Source of the DNA: Candidatus Methylopumilus sp.
Lineage (GTDB): Bacteria; Pseudomonadota; Gammaproteobacteria; Burkholderiales; Methylophilaceae
Assembly (NCBI GenBank): GCA_026399645.1
Contig: JAPLQN010000062.1
Location: 1-39,052 of the forward strand
Direction: 5' to 3'
DNA: 39,052 nt
Below are positions 18,787 to 29,353 of this stretch, one piece after another. The translations under genes and the position numbers were made by a program. The notes beneath the pieces are model-generated. The model ran no database searches. It saw only the letters and a list, made by a program, of their open reading frames with translations, and was not told where the DNA came from. Each line of letters opens with the position of its first letter. The first letter of the stretch is position 1.

Positions 18787-19805
18787 AATCTTTTGCTGGT
18801 CGATTAATTACTTGGCATGCCAAGTCAGGTCGACATCATTTACCTTGGCAGCAATCAAGAGACCCTTACAACGTTTGGGTATCAGAAATCATGTTGCAAC
18901 AAACTCAAGTTATAACTGTCATTGATTATTACCATCGCTTCATGAAAAAATTCCCGACCATCAAAGCATTGGCAGATGCCGATGAAGAAGAGGTCATGCA
19001 ATTATGGAGTGGTTTAGGATATTACCGCCGCGCGCGTTTTTTACACGAAGGTGCCCAAATGATTATGGAAGAAATGAAAGGTATTTTTCCTTCTCAGTTT
19101 GACATGATGATGAAAATTCCTGGCATTGGACGCTCCACCGCAGGTGCCATTTCAGCATTTTCGTTCAATCAAAAAAAAGCAATTCTCGATGGCAATGTGA
19201 AACGTGTCTTAAGTCGTTATTTTTTAGTTTCGGAATGGACGGGATTACCTAAAACAGAAAAAAAATTATGGGATTATGCTGAGTCGCTTCTTCCAAATAA
19301 AAACATTGCAACTTATACGCAAGCACTGATGGATTTAGGCGCTACGGTATGCAATAAAAAACCCTTGTGTGAAACTTGCCCATTAAAAGAAACATGTCTC
19401 GCATTTCAGAAAAATAAAGTGCATCTTGTACCAGCTCCCCGGCCTCGCAAAAAAATTCCAACGGAAAAAACTCACATGGTCATTATTAAACATCATGACG
19501 AAGTCTTGCTTATTAAGAGGCCTCAGGGAGGCATATGGGGTGGGCTTTGGTCACTCCCTCAGTATGAAGATAAATCTACTACATCTAAAGCTTGGATTAA
19601 AAAACATTTCGGATTAGATGTAAGCTTGATAGAAAAAGATCTCAAAGCTTCAACGACATTCACACATTACAAGCTCGATATTACTTACAGTCTATTGGAA
19701 GCTAAGTCACAGCACGCGAAACTTCCTCACACGTGGCTCTCAATAAATACTCTTGAGGGCGCAGCCATTCCTGCCATCATCAAGAAAATACTTTTAAAAC
19801 TCTAA
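18783..19805 (+). CDS. mutY: A/G-specific adenine glycosylase MutY
   Basis: Base-excision repair enzyme that removes adenine mispaired with 8-oxoguanine. 340 aa. The catalytic Glu is in VSEIMLQQTQV, the helix-hairpin-helix is IPGIGRSTAGAIS, and the catalytic Asp is in ILDGNVKRV. The [4Fe-4S] cluster ligands follow as C-x6-C-x2-C-x5-C in CNKKPLCETCPLKETC. The C-terminal NUDIX-like domain that recognises oxoG begins near residue 230 (HMVIIKHHDEVLLIKRP). Coupled to exoD by ATGA; its end overlaps a convergent GNAT gene by 12 nt. Confidence 0.96.
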   Translation: MKSFAGRLITWHAKSGRHHLPWQQSRDPYNVWVSEIMLQQTQVITVIDYYHRFMKKFPTIKALADADEEEVMQLWSGLGYYRRARFLHEGAQMIMEEMKGIFPSQFDMMMKIPGIGRSTAGAISAFSFNQKKAILDGNVKRVLSRYFLVSEWTGLPKTEKKLWDYAESLLPNKNIATYTQALMDLGATVCNKKPLCETCPLKETCLAFQKNKVHLVPAPRPRKKIPTEKTHMVIIKHHDEVLLIKRPQGGIWGGLWSLPQYEDKSTTSKAWIKKHFGLDVSLIEKDLKASTTFTHYKLDITYSLLEAKSQHAKLPHTWLSINTLEGAAIPAIIKKILLKL

Positions 19806-20228
19806 TGTCATATCGCGATGCAATATTTCAGCATCCAAATAAATATCACTCATAACTTTGAATCCAAACTTCACATAAAAATCGATGGCGTTACATTGAG
19901 CACTGATATGAATGCTAGAGAGTTGATTGAGTTTCGCAGTTACAATCGCTTTTTCTAGTAGAGCGCTTCCAACGCCTATGCCTCGATACTTTTTCAAAAC
20001 AGCCATACGTCCTAATTGCATATAATTTTTAAGCACAATAGCTCTCGCACATCCAATAGCTTCCTCATCTTTAAAAACTAAAAAGTGCATTGCTTTTTCA
20101 TCCATACCATCCCACTCTAATTCAGGTATCACTTTTTGTTCTTGAATAAATACTTTCTCACGAATATTCTTGAGTTGTGTATAGCTATCTATCCACTTTA
20201 CGATCTCAACTTTCAGATTATTTTTCAT
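19794..20228 (-). CDS. GNAT family N-acetyltransferase
   Basis: A 144-aa acetyltransferase with the acetyl-CoA pyrophosphate loop in KKYRGIGVGSALLE (R/Q-x-x-G-x-G/A). The N-terminal region (REKVFIQEQKVIPELEWDGMD) resembles the YjcF/ElaA-type GNAT subgroup. The region near the C-terminus (IHISAQCNAIDFYVKFGF) is the family motif B. Substrate unknown. It is convergent with mutY and apparently monocistronic. Confidence 0.88.
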   Translation of the reverse strand: MKNNLKVEIVKWIDSYTQLKNIREKVFIQEQKVIPELEWDGMDEKAMHFLVFKDEEAIGCARAIVLKNYMQLGRMAVLKKYRGIGVGSALLEKAIVTAKLNQLSSIHISAQCNAIDFYVKFGFKVMSDIYLDAEILHRDMTLEF

Positions 20229-20300
20229 AAGTGAAATGCTTGCATCTTAATGCTGTTAGAGGCATGATGTGCTTTCTTTATATCTAATTTTAAGGATTGT

Positions 20301-20729
20301 ATGAATAAATTTTTACCTGCTATTGGACGTGTATTTATTGCACAAATTTTTCTTGTATCCATTCTTATATCACTTAACGGTATTATGAACACACCTGATG
20401 GTTATATTGCTTACCAAAATGGATTGATGAGTCATGGTCTTCCAGGTATTTTTGCTCCGATCTCCGTCATTGTGCAACTTTTGGGTGGCCTTGCTCTCTT
20501 TGTAGGTTTTAAGACAAGACTTTTTGCACTTATATTAACGATTTATACATTTATCAATGCGTTATCTTATTTATATACCGCTACAATACTGCCTTCTCCT
20601 GTATACCTCATTCCGCTCCAACAAGCTCTTCAGTACATAGCGATCACAGGCGGCCTTATTATTTTAATGCAGAATCCAGTCACGACCTTTGCACTTGATA
20701 ATGTAACAAAGACAAAAAAACGTAAATAA
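20301..20729 (+). CDS. DoxX family membrane protein
   Basis: A 142-aa inner-membrane protein of the DoxX family with four hydrophobic helices. Typical early motif GRVFIAQIFLVSI and a central VQLLGGLALFVGFKTRLFAL. Ends with a basic tail (TKTKKRK). DoxX proteins are linked to respiratory or redox-stress systems, with no single defined function. TAAGGA lies before the ATG and a strong terminator follows, so it is a single-gene unit. Confidence 0.88.
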   Translation: MNKFLPAIGRVFIAQIFLVSILISLNGIMNTPDGYIAYQNGLMSHGLPGIFAPISVIVQLLGGLALFVGFKTRLFALILTIYTFINALSYLYTATILPSPVYLIPLQQALQYIAITGGLIILMQNPVTTFALDNVTKTKKRK

Positions 20730-20744
20730 GATTTATTAGTATTT

Positions 20745-20776
20745 AAAAAAAGCAGCCATCAAGGCTGCTTTTTTTT
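20745..20776 (+). terminator. Rho-independent terminator after the DoxX gene
   Basis: The stem GCAGCC (20752-20757) / GGCTGC (20763-20768), extended by seven A-T pairs, has a 5-nt loop and ends in a run of eight T. The flanking A and T runs would let it act on either strand. Confidence 0.92.
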
Positions 20777-20878
20777 ATATTGATCTATGTCATATATTGT
20801 TATCAATCATGGTTAGCATTAAAATATCTGAATACGTTAAAATAGAATTTATAGTTTACTAATATTAAGGAATTCAAG

Positions 20879-21478
20879 ATGGCAACAGCATCCACAAAAT
20901 ATACAAAGACTGCAATCATTCTTCATTGGCTCATTGGTTTCGGCATTATCTTTATGTTTTTATTTGGCTGGTATATGGAGGGCTTACCTAAAGAAGCTCC
21001 TAAAGCTATGAGTTTTGATTTATTTGATTTAGGCATTTATACATGGCAATTATCTGAAGAAACTTCACCGCGTTCTTTTTACTTTAATTTACATAAATCA
21101 ATTGGTATTACGATCTTAGGTCTAATTGTATTTAGAATTTTTTGGAGAATTACACATCCAGCACCAGCACTTATTAAAACTATGAAAGCTTGGGAAAAGA
21201 AATTAGCGAATGCTACCCACCACGCTTTATATCTCATTATGGTGTTATTGCCTGTATCGGGTGTAGTGATGGCACTCTATAGTAAATACGGTATTAAATG
21301 GTTTGGTATCCCTTTAGCTGAAGGCTTGGGCAATGAAACTGTGAGAGACTTCTTCAAAGGGGCACATGAAAACATTGGTATATTTCTACTCGTTCTTTTT
21401 GCCCTTCACGTGCTTGGTGTTCTTAAACATACATTTGTGAATAAAGATGGCACTTTAAAGCGCATGATGTTTAAATAA
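20879..21478 (+). CDS. Cytochrome b561 family protein
   Basis: Membrane di-heme cytochrome b of about 199 aa with four transmembrane helices. Candidate heme-ligand histidines are in IILHWLIGF, NLHKSIGI, THHALYLIM and the final helix (GAHENIGIF / FALHVLGVLKH). Bacterial b561 proteins such as CybB pass electrons from quinol, including to or from superoxide; the partner here is unknown. AAGGAATTC precedes the ATG. It is 4 nt from the convergent ABC permease stop, and I see no terminator in between. Confidence 0.9.
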   Translation: MATASTKYTKTAIILHWLIGFGIIFMFLFGWYMEGLPKEAPKAMSFDLFDLGIYTWQLSEETSPRSFYFNLHKSIGITILGLIVFRIFWRITHPAPALIKTMKAWEKKLANATHHALYLIMVLLPVSGVVMALYSKYGIKWFGIPLAEGLGNETVRDFFKGAHENIGIFLLVLFALHVLGVLKHTFVNKDGTLKRMMFK

Positions 21479-21482
21479 ATTT

Positions 21483-22706
<1,224 letters not shown>

Positions 22707-23414
22707 TTACGCTTCTACCTTTTCTTTTTTATTGCGGCGATCTTCTACAATTTTCCCGTCTAAGAAACGCACTTGTCGGCTCGCGTGATCTGCAATATCG
22801 TTTTCATGAGTGACAATAATAATGGTGTTTCCAATTTGATTAAGCTCATCAAATATTTTCATAATTTCATCGCTCGTTTTACTGTCTAAATTGCCTGTCG
22901 GTTCATCGGCTAAAATGATTCGCGGTTGATTAACAAGAGCTCTTGCAATAGCTACTCGCTGTTGCTGTCCTCCTGAAATTTGACTCGGCTTAGAATCAAA
23001 ATAATTGCCTAGCCCCATTCTTTCTAAAATATTTTTAGCTATCTTGGTTCTTAATTCTTTTTGATCTTCAGCATAGACTAATGGCAATGATACATTTTCA
23101 ACCAAGGTTGATCGCGCAAGTAAATTAAATCCCTGAAAAACAAACCCAATGGTTTTGTTACGAAGCTTTGCTAGCTCATTACTACTTAAAGATTTAACGG
23201 AATGTCCATCGAGAATGTATTCGCCCTTGGTTGGGCGATCTAGGCAGCCTAATATATTCATGAAAGTCGATTTGCCTGAACCTGAAGGACCCATGATAGC
23301 GACATAGTCACCATGATCAATCGTTAGATTCACATCTTTGAGAACAGGAAAGACACCTGCAGCAGTATTGTAATCTTTATAAAGGCCCTGAATCTCAATG
23401 ACTTTCTTTGTCAT
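22707..23414 (-). CDS. MacB-type ABC transporter ATPase
   Basis: ATP-binding subunit of 235 aa, LolD/MacB class. Walker A GPSGSGKST, Q-loop FQGFNLLARSTL, signature SGGQQQRVAIARAL, Walker B IILADEPTGNLDS and the switch histidine in IIVTHEND are complete. The basic tail RRNKKEKVE fits contact with the permease. It lies between macA (3 nt gap) and the permease (0 nt), so it drives the same exporter. Confidence 0.95.
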   Translation of the reverse strand: MTKKVIEIQGLYKDYNTAAGVFPVLKDVNLTIDHGDYVAIMGPSGSGKSTFMNILGCLDRPTKGEYILDGHSVKSLSSNELAKLRNKTIGFVFQGFNLLARSTLVENVSLPLVYAEDQKELRTKIAKNILERMGLGNYFDSKPSQISGGQQQRVAIARALVNQPRIILADEPTGNLDSKTSDEIMKIFDELNQIGNTIIIVTHENDIADHASRQVRFLDGKIVEDRRNKKEKVEA

Positions 23415-23417
23415 AGA

Positions 23418-24620
23418 TTAAAAGACTCGTGGCGGACGAGAAGGGCCTTGTGCATTTGAGCCGGCTGGTTTTTGATCTGTTGCCATATCAGCCGTAATCA
23501 CAAATTCATTAGGCTTAATATCTGAAGTCACAATCTCAGTATATTTGCCATTCGTGATACTTGTCTTAACTTTAACCATTTCAGGCTTGTTGTTTCTTAA
23601 GACATAAACTTTGCCAGAACCTAAACCGTCATTCTTTGTTTGAACTTTGTTGTCATCTGATTTTTTATCTTTCTTCATGGCTAATTTAATTTCTTCATTT
23701 TTCGGTCGATAGCGTAAAGCTGCGTTAGGCACCAATAAAACATTGTCATGTTTTGCAAAATTAATATTCACATATGCAGTCATGCCTGGCAATAAAAGTT
23801 GTTCTGGGTTGTCTACTGAAATCACAACGTTATAAGTCACAACATTCGCTGTATTTGTTGGATTGAGTCTAATTTGCTTAACCGCACCTTCAAAATTTTG
23901 ATTAGGAAATGCATCTACATTAAATTTAGCTGTTTGACCTACTTCAATGCGACCAATATCTGCTTCTGCAAAACTTGTATCGATTTGCATCTTGGACAAG
24001 TCTTGCGCAACTTTAAATAAGGTTGGTGTTTGTAAGCTTGCTGCCACAGTTTGGCCAACATCCACTTCGCGATCGACGACAACACCTGAAACAGGTGACT
24101 TAATAATCGAATAACCATAATTCGTTTGATCACGTTTGAGTTGTGCTTTAGTGGTACTTAATTGCGCTTCGACAGATTTTAAAGCTTGAACTGCTTGATC
24201 GAGCTCTTGTTTAGACACATACTCTTGTTGCAATAAGTTTCGCATTCTAGCTTCATTCGCTTTTGCTAATTCAAGTGAGGCTTCATTATTTTTTACATTC
24301 CCTAGAGATTGAGCAATTTGTGCTTTAAATAACTCATCTTCAAGCTCTAAAAGAATTTGGCCTTTTTTTACTTGATCGTTATAGTCTGCATAGATTTTTT
24401 TAACGCGACCTGAAACTTGGGTACCTACATTCACAAGCGTCACAGGTTTGATCGTGCCATTAGCTGTGACGTTTTGTTCAATGTCTCCCATCGTGACAGA
24501 TTGAAGTCGATATAGATCTTCAGGTTTCTTTTTATTCGATAGCTGATACACATAATAAGCACCAAATAGAAAAGCTAAAATTAAAGCAATATTAATTAAA
24601 TGGGTGGCTAATTTTTTCAT
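23418..24620 (-). CDS. macA: MacA-type periplasmic adaptor subunit
   Basis: Membrane-fusion protein of 400 aa with one N-terminal membrane anchor (INIALILAFLFGAYYVY) and no lipobox. It has the MacA pattern: lipoyl halves NVTANGTIKPV...VGTQVSGRVKKIYADYNDQVKKG and IIKSPVSGVVVDREVDVGQTVA flanking a coiled-coil hairpin (about residues 95-150). A beta-barrel domain and a membrane-proximal domain with a Lys/Asp-rich insert (KKDKKSDDNKVQ) follow. The C-terminus is Pro/Gly-rich. It bridges MacB to the TolC-like channel encoded 5 nt upstream. Confidence 0.93.
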   Translation of the reverse strand: MKKLATHLINIALILAFLFGAYYVYQLSNKKKPEDLYRLQSVTMGDIEQNVTANGTIKPVTLVNVGTQVSGRVKKIYADYNDQVKKGQILLELEDELFKAQIAQSLGNVKNNEASLELAKANEARMRNLLQQEYVSKQELDQAVQALKSVEAQLSTTKAQLKRDQTNYGYSIIKSPVSGVVVDREVDVGQTVAASLQTPTLFKVAQDLSKMQIDTSFAEADIGRIEVGQTAKFNVDAFPNQNFEGAVKQIRLNPTNTANVVTYNVVISVDNPEQLLLPGMTAYVNINFAKHDNVLLVPNAALRYRPKNEEIKLAMKKDKKSDDNKVQTKNDGLGSGKVYVLRNNKPEMVKVKTSITNGKYTEIVTSDIKPNEFVITADMATDQKPAGSNAQGPSRPPRVF

Positions 24621-24625
24621 ATATT

Positions 24626-26077
24626 TTATTGTCTTTTCTTTTCGGGCAATTTCTGAATCATTGCATTATCAAGGACGCCTATCGATTGAGCAAGGGTTGT
24701 TCTTGCAATGTTCCAATTTAAAACCGATTGTATTTTTTGTTGCTTTGCATTGGCTAGCGCATTTTGTGCATTGAGGGTATCAATGATATTTCCAACACCT
24801 TCTTTGTAACGGCCTAATGAGACTCGCGATGATTCTTCAGCGCTCAAAAGTAAAACATTAGACGCAGTAATCGTTTCATTTGCTGTCTTTAAATTTTGAT
24901 AAGCCGTCCATACATCAAGAGATACCTGAAGTTTTAGCTGATCTCTTTTTGAAGCATTCAGCTCTGCAGTGGCTTCAGCTGAACGAATAAGGTAAGTAGG
25001 TTTGTATCCTTCAAAAAGAGGGATACTTAAAAAAACGCCAAGTTGCGAAGTATTTTGAGAGATTTGCCCTAGTAAATTTTCATCATATTGATTGGATGCG
25101 TCAATCCTAACTTTAGGTTTAGCGTCGGCTTTTACAGCCTCAATTTTAGCTAATGATGCTTTTAATTGTGCTTCGCTAGCCACTAAGTCGGGCCTTTGAA
25201 GTCTTGCCTGCTCAATTAAAGCATCAATATCTTGATCAATTAATTCAGGAATATCATCAAGCTTGCTGTCAGCAATTTGAAAATTAATATTTGCAGGCGC
25301 TCCCATGACATTAGCAAGATTTCCATAAGCCACTTTTAAAGTGCCTTCGTTTCTAAGTTTAGTAAGTGTGGCATTGGCAAATGAGGTTTGCGCTTGAAGT
25401 TTATCTGCAGGGGTTGCAACGCCTGCAATATACTTAGCCTCTGCTGATTTAAAACTTTCTTGAGAAAGGCGCTCAGTCTCAATCGACGCATTGAGAATTG
25501 CTCGACTTGCATGGACTTGGTAAAACGCGTTCACTGAAGCTAATAGCACAGTTTGGACTGTTGCATTTTGAGTAGCGCTTGCTGCCCTTAAAAGCTGATT
25601 AGCATTTTCAAAATTAGCATCGCGACTGCCGAAATCATATAAAAGATAAGATGCAACAATTCTGTTTGTAGCATTCGAATAGTTCGTTGTCCTATTTTTA
25701 TTTTCTGTTACAGATAACGTGTCTGTCACTGATGGAAAGAAGAGTGATCGAGCTATGCCAACTTGAGCTGATTGAACTTTAGCATTTGCATAAACTTCTC
25801 TTGTTTGAGGGTTATGACAAAGTGCCGCTTCTGTGACTTCTACCAAAGATAAAGGCTTGTCATAAGCTTTCTGACTGCATGGATCACTGACTGATGGATC
25901 GATATAAGCTTGGGGAATAAGTTGAATATTATCTTCTTTTAAATCCTTGTCTGAATACCATATTGATTCAAGCGCGTAGGCTGGAATAAGGATCCCTAAT
26001 AAAGAAAAGGTAAGAAAAAACCGAGAAAAATTCAAATGTAAAAATCTTTCTAAAAAACAGCTTGTTAAGTGCTTCAT
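24626..26077 (-). CDS. TolC family outer-membrane channel
   Basis: Outer-membrane efflux protein of 483 aa from the ATG at 26077; a GTG two codons earlier is possible. Signal peptide up to about residue 35 (ends IPAYALES). Two OEP repeats follow, with the coiled-coil motifs LTKLRNEGTLKVAYGNLANV and LNAQNALANAKQQKIQSVLN and the extended segment AKYIAGVATPADKLQAQ. It provides the outer-membrane exit for MacAB. The 76 nt upstream hold no terminator but have AT-rich promoter-like sequence (TATACT on the minus strand), so it may be co-transcribed with DUF2147 or have its own promoter. Confidence 0.92.
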   Translation of the reverse strand: MKHLTSCFLERFLHLNFSRFFLTFSLLGILIPAYALESIWYSDKDLKEDNIQLIPQAYIDPSVSDPCSQKAYDKPLSLVEVTEAALCHNPQTREVYANAKVQSAQVGIARSLFFPSVTDTLSVTENKNRTTNYSNATNRIVASYLLYDFGSRDANFENANQLLRAASATQNATVQTVLLASVNAFYQVHASRAILNASIETERLSQESFKSAEAKYIAGVATPADKLQAQTSFANATLTKLRNEGTLKVAYGNLANVMGAPANINFQIADSKLDDIPELIDQDIDALIEQARLQRPDLVASEAQLKASLAKIEAVKADAKPKVRIDASNQYDENLLGQISQNTSQLGVFLSIPLFEGYKPTYLIRSAEATAELNASKRDQLKLQVSLDVWTAYQNLKTANETITASNVLLLSAEESSRVSLGRYKEGVGNIIDTLNAQNALANAKQQKIQSVLNWNIARTTLAQSIGVLDNAMIQKLPEKKRQ

Positions 26078-26153
26078 ATGCACAAAATCTTAACATGAGA
26101 GTATATAAAATAGACTAGATTCAAGCCTATTTAATTCAAAAAATAAGGAGTAA

Positions 26154-26588
26154 TTACTTGGCTAAACTTAAGTAGCGGTCTTGCGAAATAAGTCGATTTA
26201 CAATGACGTTCAATTCGATACGATTATTAGTAAGTGGTTTTAATTTGCACTTATAAATTTTGCCTGAATCGGGATCCAATACCTTACCTACCAATTCTTT
26301 TTTGGCATTCAGTTTCAGCTGTTTGAATACAACCAAACCAATAATAGGCTTATTTTTATCTAATCCCGCGCATGGTTTACAAACATCCACAGGATCATCT
26401 TCTGGATCAGGAAAGACTTCAATAATCTTACCTTCAAATCCGCCAGCCTTTGTGGCACTAATTTGAATAATAGCCTCAGGAAGCTCTGTAAAATCATCCA
26501 ACATATTCCATTTACCTACAGGCCATGAATCCGCCGCCAAAAGGCTTGATGAAAACAAGATACATATCAAAAGTAAATATTTTTTCAT
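26154..26588 (-). CDS. DUF2147 periplasmic protein
   Basis: A 144-aa secreted protein from the ATG at 26588; the frame extends to a TTG inside the EamA gene. Signal peptide KKYLLLICILFSSSLLAA. DUF2147 features are present: PVGKWNMLDDFTE near the N-terminus, FEGKIIEVFP, a C-x2-C pair (DVCKPCAG), and VGKVLDPDSGKIYKCKL. The fold is lipocalin-like in solved relatives, suggesting binding of a hydrophobic ligand; function unknown. Its place between the biosynthetic genes and MacAB-TolC is suggestive of a periplasmic carrier role, but this is inference. Confidence 0.82.
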   Translation of the reverse strand: MKKYLLLICILFSSSLLAADSWPVGKWNMLDDFTELPEAIIQISATKAGGFEGKIIEVFPDPEDDPVDVCKPCAGLDKNKPIIGLVVFKQLKLNAKKELVGKVLDPDSGKIYKCKLKPLTNNRIELNVIVNRLISQDRYLSLAK

Positions 26589-26592
26589 GGTT

Positions 26593-26988
26593 TTATGCAG
26601 ATGCAATTAGTGCTCCTACGCTAATAAGCAAAATACCAAATATTTGTGTCATATGAATAGTTTCTCCTAGAAAAAGAACCGATGCAAGAGGCACAGTCAC
26701 GTAAACCAAAGAATTCATAAGTTGAGCTTTGGATAAATCTACTTTAGATAAAATGGCAAGCCAAGAAAAAAATGCAATCAATACAAAGGCTACACCTATA
26801 ATGATATTGAAGTTAGTAAGGATACTTAACACATAAAGAATAACGTGACTTAATTGATCTAACGGAATTTCACCAAGACTGGTCGCACCTTTTTTTAAAA
26901 AAATTTGAGTGGCCGTGTCACACAAGATAAAAAGCAGAAATAAAAAAAAGATTTCTACATTGACTTTAATTTTTAATGTCTGAAACAT
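26593..26988 (-). CDS. Half-size EamA/SMR-like membrane transporter (copy 1)
   Basis: A 131-aa protein with four hydrophobic helices, one EamA half. It has a KKGATSL motif near the N-terminal helix and SWLAILSKVDLSKAQLMNSL before helix 3, ending FGILLISVGALIASA. The size and layout resemble ArnE/ArnF, the paired small flippases that move undecaprenyl-phosphate-aminoarabinose. A clear paralog lies at 29354-29731, so a heterodimer is likely. It sits 3 nt after the ketosynthase gene. Confidence 0.85.
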   Translation of the reverse strand: MFQTLKIKVNVEIFFLFLLFILCDTATQIFLKKGATSLGEIPLDQLSHVILYVLSILTNFNIIIGVAFVLIAFFSWLAILSKVDLSKAQLMNSLVYVTVPLASVLFLGETIHMTQIFGILLISVGALIASA

Positions 26989-26991
26989 ATT

Positions 26992-28236
26992 TTAAACCTT
27001 GCTCATAATAATCACGCCACTTGTGCCACCAAACGCAAATGAGTTAGACATCACATGATTCAATTCTTTGAGAACACGTTTTTGATTAGGTACATAATCT
27101 AAATCACAAGCCGGATCCGACTCTTTTAAATTAATCGTTGGTGGCAATTCTTTTTTAACCAACGCCATGAGAGTTGCTGTAATTTCAATAGCACCTGCAG
27201 CACCCATTAAATGGCCATGCATGGATTTGGTTGAGCTCACGGGAATTTGATATGCGTGACTGCCAAATACATTTTTAATGGCGGCAGTTTCTGTCGCATC
27301 GTTAAGTAAAGTGCCCGTTCCATGCGCGTTAATATACCCAATGTCATTTGGATTTAATTTGGCATCAGTCAATGCTGCTTTCATCGCGCGCGATTGACCT
27401 TCAACTGAGGGCTGTGTGATGTGGTCACCATCATTTGTTAAACCATAGCCAGTAATTTCACCATAAATTTTGGCACCCCGTGCTTTGGCTATTTCCATTT
27501 CTTCTAAAATGATTACGGCCGCACCTTCGCCCAAGACTAGGCCTGTGCGATTCAATGAAAATGGTTTACATGAAGCGCTAGGATCATTTGAATCTTCTTC
27601 AGCTAAGGTTCTTAATGCTTCCCATGCTTTAATCGTACCAAAAGTAAGAAGCGCTTCCGTGCCTCCCGCAAAAGCTGCATCCGTATAGCCATGTTTAATT
27701 TGTCGATACGCTTCCCCGATAGCGACCGCCGAAGATGAACATGCTGTTGTATAGGTAATGTTAGGGCCTTTTAATTTAAAGTGCATCGCAATTTGGGATG
27801 CGGCTGCGCCATTCATCGCCATAAGCACTGTAAAAGGTTTTAGGCGTCTCGCTTTTTGATTAAATAAACGATCGTAACCTTCTTCGGTGGAGCTCGCCCC
27901 TCCCATGCCGGTACCAATAAAAGAACCAACACGATCTAAATTCATAGTATTCAAATCTAAATTGGAATCTTTTAAGGCTTCACGTGCGGAATATAAAGCA
28001 AATTGACTCACGCGATCAAGCAATGCTAATTCTTGTTTGGTGAAATATTCTGTGCCATCGAAAGTGGCTTGCGCTGCGAGTTTAGCCTCTAGTTGATCAG
28101 TGAAATCGGAATCTAAACATTTAATGCCTGATTGGCCATTGAGCAATGCATTAAAGAAAGTATCGGGTGTATTGCCAACTGGCGACACTACTCCCATTCC
28201 TGTAACAACGACTCTTCTAAATGAGGTGTTGCTCAT
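26992..28236 (-). CDS. FabF-like beta-ketoacyl-ACP synthase
   Basis: Condensing enzyme of 414 aa with the full KAS II triad: Cys in TTACSSSAVAIGEA (about residue 166), His in NAHGTGTLLND, His in KSMHGHLMGAAGA, plus the C-terminal NSFAFGGTSG loop. It extends an acyl chain on ACP using malonyl-ACP. It lies 16 nt after a dedicated ACP gene and among an aminotransferase, phosphatase and small transporters rather than with fabHDG, so it probably belongs to a special pathway and not to housekeeping fatty-acid synthesis. I see no ketoreductase or dehydratase nearby. Confidence 0.93.
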   Translation of the reverse strand: MSNTSFRRVVVTGMGVVSPVGNTPDTFFNALLNGQSGIKCLDSDFTDQLEAKLAAQATFDGTEYFTKQELALLDRVSQFALYSAREALKDSNLDLNTMNLDRVGSFIGTGMGGASSTEEGYDRLFNQKARRLKPFTVLMAMNGAAASQIAMHFKLKGPNITYTTACSSSAVAIGEAYRQIKHGYTDAAFAGGTEALLTFGTIKAWEALRTLAEEDSNDPSASCKPFSLNRTGLVLGEGAAVIILEEMEIAKARGAKIYGEITGYGLTNDGDHITQPSVEGQSRAMKAALTDAKLNPNDIGYINAHGTGTLLNDATETAAIKNVFGSHAYQIPVSSTKSMHGHLMGAAGAIEITATLMALVKKELPPTINLKESDPACDLDYVPNQKRVLKELNHVMSNSFAFGGTSGVIIMSKV

Positions 28237-28252
28237 TGATCTTTATACTTTT

Positions 28253-28480
28253 TTAAGCTAGCAGTTCATCAAGAAGATTTGTCATGTCTTGAATCGTTTT
28301 TACGTCAACTTGATCATTAGGCACTTTAATGCCTAATTTATCTTCGGCCTCAAAAATGATATCAAAGGTATCGAGCGAGTCGAGACCTAATTCCTCTAAG
28401 GTGCTTTCAGGTTTAATGGTTGCCACATCAATTTCTAATTTTTTTGCAATTGCGTTTGACACCATTTCAAATGAATTCAT
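28253..28480 (-). CDS. Acyl carrier protein
   Basis: A 75-aa acyl carrier protein. The phosphopantetheine attachment serine is Ser35 in GLDSLDTFDIIFEAED. Acidic helix II is intact. The usual housekeeping ACP motif is DSLDTVE; here Thr-Phe-Asp-Ile replaces it, fitting a specialised paralog. ATG preceded by AAGGATAAAAA. It pairs with the FabF-like enzyme downstream. Confidence 0.92.
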   Translation of the reverse strand: MNSFEMVSNAIAKKLEIDVATIKPESTLEELGLDSLDTFDIIFEAEDKLGIKVPNDQVDVKTIQDMTNLLDELLA

Positions 28481-28509
28481 TTTTTATCCTTAAACGTCAA
28501 TGGTACTTA

Positions 28510-29352
28510 TTATAAACCTTGGATGGCATAACAAAATTCTGCCATACGTTTACCAATATCATCTTTTCTTCTATCCAATGTGACGACATGGTAAGTATCG
28601 TCGATATACATCGTTTCAATATGTTTAGATGACACATGTTTTTCTACATAATAGGCATTTTTAATACTTGCCATTTCATCTTCCGTCGAATGGACTATAA
28701 GAAGCGGGCATGTCACTTCTCTCATAATACTTTCTGTCGCCTTAATTAAATGAAAACTCTCTAAAATGACAGTGGCGGGGGTTTTGAAATAACCAATTTT
28801 ATCAGCCGTTCTTGCGTCCTTATTTTGTAAAATAGAATGCACAAGCGCTCGCGTTCTTTCACACTTAATACCATAGGGAGACTTTTCTTCCCACTCTAAA
28901 AAATATTTTAAGGGCGAATAAAGCACGATAGGTAAAAGTACTTTCTGTTGGAATCTAGAAATATTCCATCCGTCATAAAAGAAGGTGGATGACAAGGGGA
29001 TCACCCCTGCAACTTTTCCTGGTCGTTTAGCAGCGATCATCATCGCCATTAATGCGCCCATCGAAAGCCCAGTAATAAAGACATGTTCAAATTCTTCTTT
29101 TAATACATCGAAAACTTTTTCAACAGAAACATACCAATCTTGCCACTTGGTTTTTTTTAAATCTTGAATCGATTTGCAGTGACCGGCTATTTCAGGACAC
29201 GCCACTGAAATACCTTTTCGAGAAATGACACGGCCTAAATGTTTCATTTCAGATGGGGTTCCAGTCAAGCCATGGATCAAAAGTATTACTGTGGTTGGAT
29301 TTTTACGTTCAATAAATCCATTAGGGCCTAATAGAGAATCAACTATCGTCAA
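28510..29352 (-). CDS. Alpha/beta hydrolase, carboxylesterase/lipase-like
   Basis: Cytoplasmic alpha/beta-hydrolase of 280 aa similar in layout to Est30-type carboxylesterases and monoacylglycerol lipases. The oxyanion region is LLIHGLTGTPSEM, the nucleophile Ser97 is in TGLSMGALM, the acid is in HSTEDEMAS, and the His in DTYHVVTLDRRKDD. No signal peptide. The start is a TTG at 29352, one base after the stop of the preceding gene, with AGGGGGT 11 nt upstream; no ATG fits. Within this cluster it could release or transfer an acyl group from the ACP, acting as thioesterase or acyltransferase. That role is inference. Confidence 0.87.
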   Translation of the reverse strand: MTIVDSLLGPNGFIERKNPTTVILLIHGLTGTPSEMKHLGRVISRKGISVACPEIAGHCKSIQDLKKTKWQDWYVSVEKVFDVLKEEFEHVFITGLSMGALMAMMIAAKRPGKVAGVIPLSSTFFYDGWNISRFQQKVLLPIVLYSPLKYFLEWEEKSPYGIKCERTRALVHSILQNKDARTADKIGYFKTPATVILESFHLIKATESIMREVTCPLLIVHSTEDEMASIKNAYYVEKHVSSKHIETMYIDDTYHVVTLDRRKDDIGKRMAEFCYAIQGL

Positions 29353-29353
29353 T

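Noticed and set aside
20790-20835. Fur box before cytochrome b561
   Set aside because: Only a loose AT-rich resemblance (TTATCAATCAT); the inverted symmetry is poor.
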